A stretch of 18,027 nucleotides of DNA from Actinomycetes bacterium (lineage in GTDB: Bacteria; Actinomycetota; Acidimicrobiia; Acidimicrobiales; SZUA-35), in the NCBI GenBank assembly GCA_024227975.1, contig JAAETV010000551.1, forward strand, positions 1 to 18,027, read 5' to 3'. The translations under genes were made by a program, and so were the position numbers. Under the pieces are notes generated by a model, which saw only the letters and a list, made by a program, of their open reading frames with translations, had not been told where the DNA came from and searched no databases. Positions 13,554 through 18,027 of the stretch are shown piece after piece; positions within the stretch are counted from its first letter, which is position 1; every line of letters starts with the position of its first letter.

Positions 13554-14862
13554 CGGCGATCTCCACTGCTGGCTCCCCTACTCGTTGGGCGGCAGGCTTA
13601 CGGCGCAAGACATCGACCGGGGGGAGGCGGGTGGCGAGAAGGAAGGCAAGCCCGTTCAGACCGGCCGATACGACAAAGGCCATGCGATAGCTGCCGGTTG
13701 CGTCGAAGATGAGAGCGGCCACATAGGGGCCGACGGCCGCCGTCGCTCCGGCCGAGGCGAACATGCGACCGACGATGCTGCCGGCGTGGGCCCGACCGAA
13801 GTAGTCACCAACCAGGGCTGGGAACACGGCCACTGCTCCCCCATAGCTGAGACCGAAGGCGAGGGCTGACAGGTAGAGCAAGGTCAGGCCGTTGGCAGCG
13901 GCCAAGCCGAGGAAGGCCAGCGTCTCCAGGGCCAGGGAATACACGACGGCTCGGCGACGGTCGATGCGATCGGAGATGGTGCCGACCAGGAGCCGGCCGA
14001 TGAGGCCACCGACACCGATGGAGCTGATGACGGTGGCGGCCGTGATCTTGGAGATCCCAATATCGACGGCGTAGGCCGAACCATGGACGAAGGGTACGAA
14101 GACCACCAGGAAGGTCAGTGAATACATGGCCCACAAGATCCAGTAGGTCGATGAGCGAACCGCCTGGGCCGGTGTGACTGATGCTTCGGTGATCGAGGTC
14201 TGCTGAGGGGCATCGTCACCGTCTGGATGGAGACCGACCGATTCTGGATCGCGAGCCAAGGCAGCGGCCGCCACGAGAAGTAGGACCAATCCGACGGTAG
14301 CCATGGAGGCCAGGGCGGTTCGCCACCCGTGGGCGGCAATCAGCGTGGCGGCGATGGGCGGGCCGGCGATATTGCCGACCGATCCTCCGGTGGTGACGAT
14401 GGCGCTGGCAATTCCTCGTCGCCGCACGAACCAGCGAACGGCGGTGGCGTTGACCGGGACCCAGGAGCAGCTCATGCCCAAGGGAGCAATCACGGCCAGA
14501 GCGAGGGCTACGGCCCACAAGGACTGGGCTCCCGCCCACAGGACGTAGCCCGAGCACAGCAGAACCGAGCCGCAGGCAACCGTCACCCGGGGCCCGAACC
14601 GGTCGGTGGCCCACCCCGACACGGCTGAGAGGACGCTGTACGCACCGATGTAGATGGCGAAGATGAGAGAGAGTGAGGTCTGGGACCATCCCTCCTCTTC
14701 TGTCGCCGCCAGGCGGAACTCGCCGTAACTGAACTGGAGTGCGTAGACGACGAACAGTACGAGGAACCCGGCCCCGATCACATACCAGCCTCGGAACACT
14801 CCGGGACGATGATGGCCTCGGCTCACTTCAGTGACCTGACCAGTGTCGGTACCCCTCGACAT
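13546..14862 (-). CDS. MFS transporter (monocarboxylate/oxalate-formate antiporter-like)
   Basis: This 438-residue major facilitator protein should have 12 membrane helices. The first, after FRGW, spans roughly residues 24-44, and the last ends near residue 415 before a polar tail. Motif A appears as GWATDRFGPR (83-92) and is repeated in the second half as GTISDRIDRR. A cytoplasmic loop near 200-225, rich in Asp, Pro and Gln, separates the two six-helix halves. The FRGWYVIGAGF opening and the SYGEF segment resemble the oxalate:formate antiporter and monocarboxylate-transporter group. Import of an organic acid feeding the CoA-activating enzymes is therefore reasonable, but export is possible. 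It lies 60 bases downstream of the fused CoA-transferase on the same strand and overlaps the GNAT gene. The N-terminal 20 residues are unconserved, so the true start may be slightly internal. Confidence 0.92.
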   Translation of the reverse strand: MSRGTDTGQVTEVSRGHHRPGVFRGWYVIGAGFLVLFVVYALQFSYGEFRLAATEEEGWSQTSLSLIFAIYIGAYSVLSAVSGWATDRFGPRVTVACGSVLLCSGYVLWAGAQSLWAVALALAVIAPLGMSCSWVPVNATAVRWFVRRRGIASAIVTTGGSVGNIAGPPIAATLIAAHGWRTALASMATVGLVLLLVAAAALARDPESVGLHPDGDDAPQQTSITEASVTPAQAVRSSTYWILWAMYSLTFLVVFVPFVHGSAYAVDIGISKITAATVISSIGVGGLIGRLLVGTISDRIDRRRAVVYSLALETLAFLGLAAANGLTLLYLSALAFGLSYGGAVAVFPALVGDYFGRAHAGSIVGRMFASAGATAAVGPYVAALIFDATGSYRMAFVVSAGLNGLAFLLATRLPPVDVLRRKPAAQRVGEPAVEIADG

Positions 14863-14922
14863 TCGCAGGCCCGCCAGCCTACTGCTACCGATCCGGTGGG
14901 GTCGATTAGCCGAGGCTCACCC

Positions 14923-17358
14923 CTATTCGAGGAGCTCAGCTACGGCCAGGTCGGCGATGCGGTCGCCGTCGTAGCCGAGGATGTCGGTCAGGATCTCGAA
15001 GGTATGTTCCCCGAAGCATGGCCCGCCGTGGGTGATGACGGCCGGGGTGCGCGACAACCGGAAGCGACTGCCATCGACGACGAAGCTGTCGGCCTTGCCG
15101 TGTTCGACGGTCACGAAGTGACCCCGATGGGTCAGCTGGGGGTCGGCCACCAGTTCCGGCGAGTTCTGGATGATGTGGGCCGCAACACCAAGGCCTTGGA
15201 GGCGGACCATCAGCTCATCGCCGTCCAGCTCTCGGGTCCGGGCTTCGATCCGCTCATCAAGCTCATCGTGACGAGCCCGACGCTCAGCGAGGGAGAGGTC
15301 GGTCAGATCAGTGGCCCCCAACTCGTTGGCCAGGATCGACCAGGCCGCGTCGTCGACACAGGCAATGGCGATCCAGCGGTCGTCACCCTTCGTGGCGTAG
15401 GCGCCCTGGGGAGCCATGTCGAGATCTCGGTTGCCGGCCCGCTCCCATGTCCTACCGTTGACGGTCCGCTCCAACAAGGCCGGCGTCATCATGTGAAGGG
15501 CGGCCTCGGCCTGAGACAGGTCGATATATTGGCCTTCCCCTGTTGCCCGCCGATGTTCCAAGGCCCCCATGATGGCGGCCACCAGCCAACGGGGTGAGAT
15601 GTAGTCGGTATAGGCCGAGTAGGGGCCGGTGGGGGCCCGATCGGGCCAACCGACGGGATAGAAGAAGCCGGAGATGGCGGCGGCCATGGTGCCGAAACCG
15701 GCCAGGGAGGAAACAGGACCGCTCTGCCCCATGAGACAGCTGGAGGCCATGATGATGTCGGGCCGGCGGGCCTTGATGGCGTCGTAGCCGAGACCCCAAC
15801 CGGCCATGGCCCGGGGCGAGAACGACTCGAGGACGACGTCGGCCCAGTCGATGAGGTCCCAGATCACGTCGATGGCCTCGGGCTTCGACATGTCGAGGGC
15901 CAGCCCCCGCTTGCCGGCATTCATATTGTTGTAGATGCCTGACAGCTCGGGGTCGGCGACGTCGTCGGGGAACGGTTGGAGGGTGCGGACGGCATCGATC
16001 TTGTTCTCGGACTCGATCCTGATGACGTCGGCCCCATAGTCGGCCAGTACCCGAGATGCGGCGGGGCCGGCCATGGCCCACATCAGGTCCACGATCTTGA
16101 TTCCGGCCAGCGGGGGTTCGGTCGACGGGTTCGGCTCAGCCACCGCTACTGATGGCAGCCGCGGCTTCTCGTTCAGAACCTCGAGCGTGTGCTGGCCCAA
16201 GGTGGGAGGGGGGCCGAGCTCGTTGAGCGGGCTCTTGGCGAAGCGAGCGAACGCTCCCGGGTAGCGCACTGTGCCAACATCGGGCTGCTCGACATCTTCC
16301 CAGTAGTCACGAAAGGCAAGCTGCTCGCTGGAGGCGACATCTTCGGTGGTGGTGATGGGGGTGATGAGCAGGCGGCGGCTCATGGCATTGGCCAGGAGCT
16401 CCGCCTTGGTCTTGGTGGCGAAGAACTCACCGAGGACGGCCTTGACCCGCTCGTACTCTTCCTCCGATTCCGTTCCGTCGAGAAGGAGCTGGGTATAATT
16501 GACCCAGTCCTTGTCGCGGGTTGCTTCGTCGCAGAAGCCCTCCTCACACACCCAATCCATCAGGTTCTGGGCGAACCGGGCGAAGGCCAGGCCGAACAAG
16601 AGCGTGACCGAGGCGTAGCCATCCTTGCAAGGCCACATGAGCTGGATCTTGATGCCCTGGAGGAGGACGCCGCCCGACATCCTGGTCGGCGGGGTGCCAC
16701 CGAGCGGGGTCGCCAATGACATCGATTGGGTGGCTTGGTTCATGCTCTGCTGGGCCGAGGCATCAATGAACTGGCCAAGCCCGGAGCGGGACTGGCGCTC
16801 GTGGAGGGCGATGAGAGCGGCCCCCGCCGCTTCCGAGGCGGCATTGTGGAAGGCTTGGGGCACGGTACCGCCCGCTCGCAACGGGGCCCTGTCGGTCTCC
16901 CCGGTTAGGACCATGTTTCCCGCCGCGGCCTGGATGGTGAGGTCAGTGGCGTGCCAGTTGGCCTTGGGGCCGTCGCTGCCGAAAGGGGTTATGGAGACAT
17001 AGATCAGGGCCGGGTTTGAGACCGCTAGGTCGTCATAGCCGAGGCCGAGGGCGTCGAGGGTGCCGGGGGCAAACGACTCGAACACCACATCGGCCCCATC
17101 CATCAGCCGCCGCAAGTCGGTGCGGCCCTCTTCGGTTTCGAGGTCGACAACGACACTTCGTTTGCCCCGGTTGTAGGCCCAATGGTGCAGTGATCGTTCC
17201 GGATCTTCGATATCACCGGCGAAGGGGAGGAGCCGGCGAGATGATGCTCCACCCGGCGGCTCAACCGAGACCACATCGGCCCCCATCTGGGCCCAGATGA
17301 AACCGGCGAGGTGGCCTCGCTCATCGGTCAGATCGACAACTCGATAGCTCGACAGCAT
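14923..17358 (-). CDS. Fused two-domain family III CoA-transferase (CaiB/BaiF)
   Basis: This 811-residue protein consists of two complete CaiB/BaiF units joined head to tail. Unit 1 (about 1-405) begins SSYRVVDLTDERGHLAG and contains GADVVSVEPPGG, NRGKRSVVVDLETEEG, and ATDLTIQAAAG with the expected catalytic Asp139. It ends LGQHTLEVL. Unit 2 (about 416-811) begins LAGIKIVDLMWAMAGPAASR and contains YGADVIRIES, NAGKRGLALDM and GEGQYIDLSQAEA, ending GEHTFEIL. In unit 2 the position of Asp139 is Gly556, in AGFGTMAAAISG. Only one active site may therefore be chemically competent. Family III transferases normally work as interlocked dimers, so the fusion may form a pseudo-dimer within one chain. 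A strong ribosome binding site (GGGAGGGGGAG, minus strand of 17367-17377) lies 8 bases before the ATG. It heads the minus-strand unit with the MFS and GNAT genes. Confidence 0.94.
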   Translation of the reverse strand: MLSSYRVVDLTDERGHLAGFIWAQMGADVVSVEPPGGASSRRLLPFAGDIEDPERSLHHWAYNRGKRSVVVDLETEEGRTDLRRLMDGADVVFESFAPGTLDALGLGYDDLAVSNPALIYVSITPFGSDGPKANWHATDLTIQAAAGNMVLTGETDRAPLRAGGTVPQAFHNAASEAAGAALIALHERQSRSGLGQFIDASAQQSMNQATQSMSLATPLGGTPPTRMSGGVLLQGIKIQLMWPCKDGYASVTLLFGLAFARFAQNLMDWVCEEGFCDEATRDKDWVNYTQLLLDGTESEEEYERVKAVLGEFFATKTKAELLANAMSRRLLITPITTTEDVASSEQLAFRDYWEDVEQPDVGTVRYPGAFARFAKSPLNELGPPPTLGQHTLEVLNEKPRLPSVAVAEPNPSTEPPLAGIKIVDLMWAMAGPAASRVLADYGADVIRIESENKIDAVRTLQPFPDDVADPELSGIYNNMNAGKRGLALDMSKPEAIDVIWDLIDWADVVLESFSPRAMAGWGLGYDAIKARRPDIIMASSCLMGQSGPVSSLAGFGTMAAAISGFFYPVGWPDRAPTGPYSAYTDYISPRWLVAAIMGALEHRRATGEGQYIDLSQAEAALHMMTPALLERTVNGRTWERAGNRDLDMAPQGAYATKGDDRWIAIACVDDAAWSILANELGATDLTDLSLAERRARHDELDERIEARTRELDGDELMVRLQGLGVAAHIIQNSPELVADPQLTHRGHFVTVEHGKADSFVVDGSRFRLSRTPAVITHGGPCFGEHTFEILTDILGYDGDRIADLAVAELLE

Positions 17359-17782
17359 GGCGTATTCTCCCCCTCCCTCTCTGACCAGCGCAAGCAGAAC
17401 AGGCGAGCCTGGATCATTCGATGCGGAGATGGATCTCGGGAGCTCGATCGCGCCCGACTTCGATTGCTCCTCAGCGCTTGAACGGTTGTGGGGCTGGTGT
17501 CGATCATCCCCACGATCGTCGGGCCGAGAGGATCGACGGCTGCACCCTGGCCGTCATCGACAAGGGATTGGCCTGGCCGGGTGACGTTGACCTCGCCGTA
17601 CTCGAAACCTGACCTGATGCTGAGACGACCCTTGCCGCCCTCGGGGTACGAGCAGGGCGACAACTCGTGACGCTGAGTGCCCCGGGGTAAAGGCAACCGC
17701 AGACCCAGGGGCGCGGGTGTGCCCCAGCCGTGGTTGGTTTGGCTGGGGTTTCCCGGTTTGGGGTTGGTTTGGCCCTGTGGTT
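17359..17782. other. Intergenic region, no supported gene
   Basis: This 424-base stretch lies between the start of the fused CoA-transferase and the stop of the HNH gene, both on the minus strand. It should contain the promoter of the CoA-transferase/MFS/GNAT unit. The part at about 17530-17680 reads on the minus strand as codon-like, high-GC3 sequence including the phrase FEYGEVNVTRPGQSLVDD. It has no convincing start or end, so a decayed gene fragment is possible but unproven. The right third (17700-17782) is G/T-rich on the plus strand, carries a strong hairpin and has a 12-base direct repeat, GGTTGGTTTGGC, at 17732-17743 and 17762-17773. Confidence 0.6.
17722..17748. terminator. Hairpin downstream of the HNH gene, possible terminator
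   Basis: CCCCAGCC (17722-17729) and GGCTGGGG (17741-17748) form a perfect 8-bp stem with an 11-base loop, about 35 bases past the HNH stop. On the plus strand it is followed by TTTCCC; on the minus strand, the direction of the HNH transcript, no T run follows. An overlapping alternative stem, GGGGC (17708-17712) with GCCCC (17721-17725), shares its left arm. It may terminate transcription from the HNH gene in a factor-dependent way. Confidence 0.4.
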
Positions 17783-18027
17783 TTAGGGGCGGGAGACGGT
17801 GATGGTTCCGTTGGGGGCTCGGGCTAGGGTCCAGCCTCCGTCGTGGATGAGTCCGTGGTGGTGGCGGCACAACAGGATGAGGTTGTGGTGGTTGGTTGGC
17901 CCGCCTCGGTGACGGGGGGTGATGTGGTGGAGGTCGCACCAGTTCATGGGTCGGTCGCAGCCGCTGAATTGGCAGTGCTGGTCTCGGGTTCTGATGGCTT
18001 GTCGTAGCGAGGGTGAGATGTCGGGGG
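17783..18027 (-). CDS. HNH endonuclease, DUF222/13E12-repeat type, C-terminal part (partial)
   Basis: Reading the minus strand from the right edge gives 80 residues ending at TAA (17783-17785); the N-terminal part lies beyond the window. The visible part is the HNH nuclease module: IRTRDQHCQFSGCDRP with the first Cys pair, then CDLHHITPRHRGGPT with the double His, NHHNLILLCRHHHGLIHDGG with the Asn and the second Cys/His set, and the short terminal WTLARAPNGTITVSRP. This C-terminal arrangement is characteristic of the DUF222 plus HNH ('13E12 repeat family') proteins, which are abundant and often multicopy in Actinomycetota. The DUF222 domain itself is not visible, so that part of the name is inferred. 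Such proteins presumably bind zinc and cut DNA, but their role is unclear. The GC-rich Pro-rich translation in another frame of the same stretch is a shadow. Confidence 0.88.
   Translation of the reverse strand, partial: PDISPSLRQAIRTRDQHCQFSGCDRPMNWCDLHHITPRHRGGPTNHHNLILLCRHHHGLIHDGGWTLARAPNGTITVSRP

Noticed and set aside
14896..14924. Imperfect hairpin between the fused CoA-transferase and the MFS gene as a terminator
   Set aside because: The stems are short and interrupted, with a two-base inner loop and no T run on the minus strand. The genes look co-transcribed.
14809..15597. Plus-strand frame of about 260 codons over the end of the fused CoA-transferase and the MFS start
   Set aside because: It lies opposite two well-supported genes, shows no recognisable domain, and spans their intergenic gap without any initiation signal.
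17328..17939. Minus-strand frame of about 200 codons, Pro/His-rich at its N-terminus
   Set aside because: Its first half overlaps the HNH coding sequence in a different frame and its end runs into the CoA-transferase start. It is not a coherent protein, although a remnant inside it is discussed separately.

Overview
The window is GC-rich DNA with densely packed, often overlapping genes. The left end carries a roadblock/DUF742/GTPase 'conservon' and the right end carries the C-terminus of a DUF222-type HNH endonuclease gene. Both are typical of Actinomycetota. The class cannot be fixed from the sequence; an acidimicrobial or related environmental actinobacterium is my guess.

Positions 1-2193 (+ strand) are a conservon, the signalling cassette known from Streptomyces (cvnA-D). 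It holds the disordered tail of what is probably the sensor kinase (gene open at the left edge, kinase domain not visible), a roadblock/LC7 protein, a DUF742 gene that reads as frameshifted and internally shortened, and a Ras-like GTPase. The kinase tail contains acidic Glu/Pro repeats, including a 54-bp tandem duplication and a six-copy GAGGGC run.

Positions 2351-6097 (+) form a gene string: a crotonase-fold enzyme, a short-chain dehydrogenase, a family-2 amidohydrolase and an M20D amidohydrolase. A 38-codon Thr-Thr-rich reading frame precedes the crotonase and overlaps its start. Positions 6135-8686 (-) are a translationally coupled pair: a zinc-independent MDR oxidoreductase followed by an acyl-CoA synthetase. 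A 118-bp divergent promoter region (8687-8804) separates this pair from a + strand run (8805-13014): a metal-dependent amidohydrolase of the imidazolonepropionase/prolidase type, an acyl-CoA carboxylase carboxyltransferase subunit, and a family III CoA-transferase. Positions 13062-17358 (-) read as one unit: a fused two-domain family III CoA-transferase, then an MFS transporter, then a GNAT acetyltransferase.

Together positions 2351-17358 look like a catabolic island that imports an organic acid or amide, hydrolyses it, activates it to CoA thioesters by ligase and transferase routes, and processes the acyl-CoA with crotonase, dehydrogenase and carboxyltransferase chemistry. The substrate is unknown, and no pathway-specific regulator is visible. 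Three + strand genes have a TANNNT hexamer exactly six bases before the ATG, which suggests leaderless transcripts. No tRNA, rRNA, CRISPR array, insertion sequence or integrase gene was seen.
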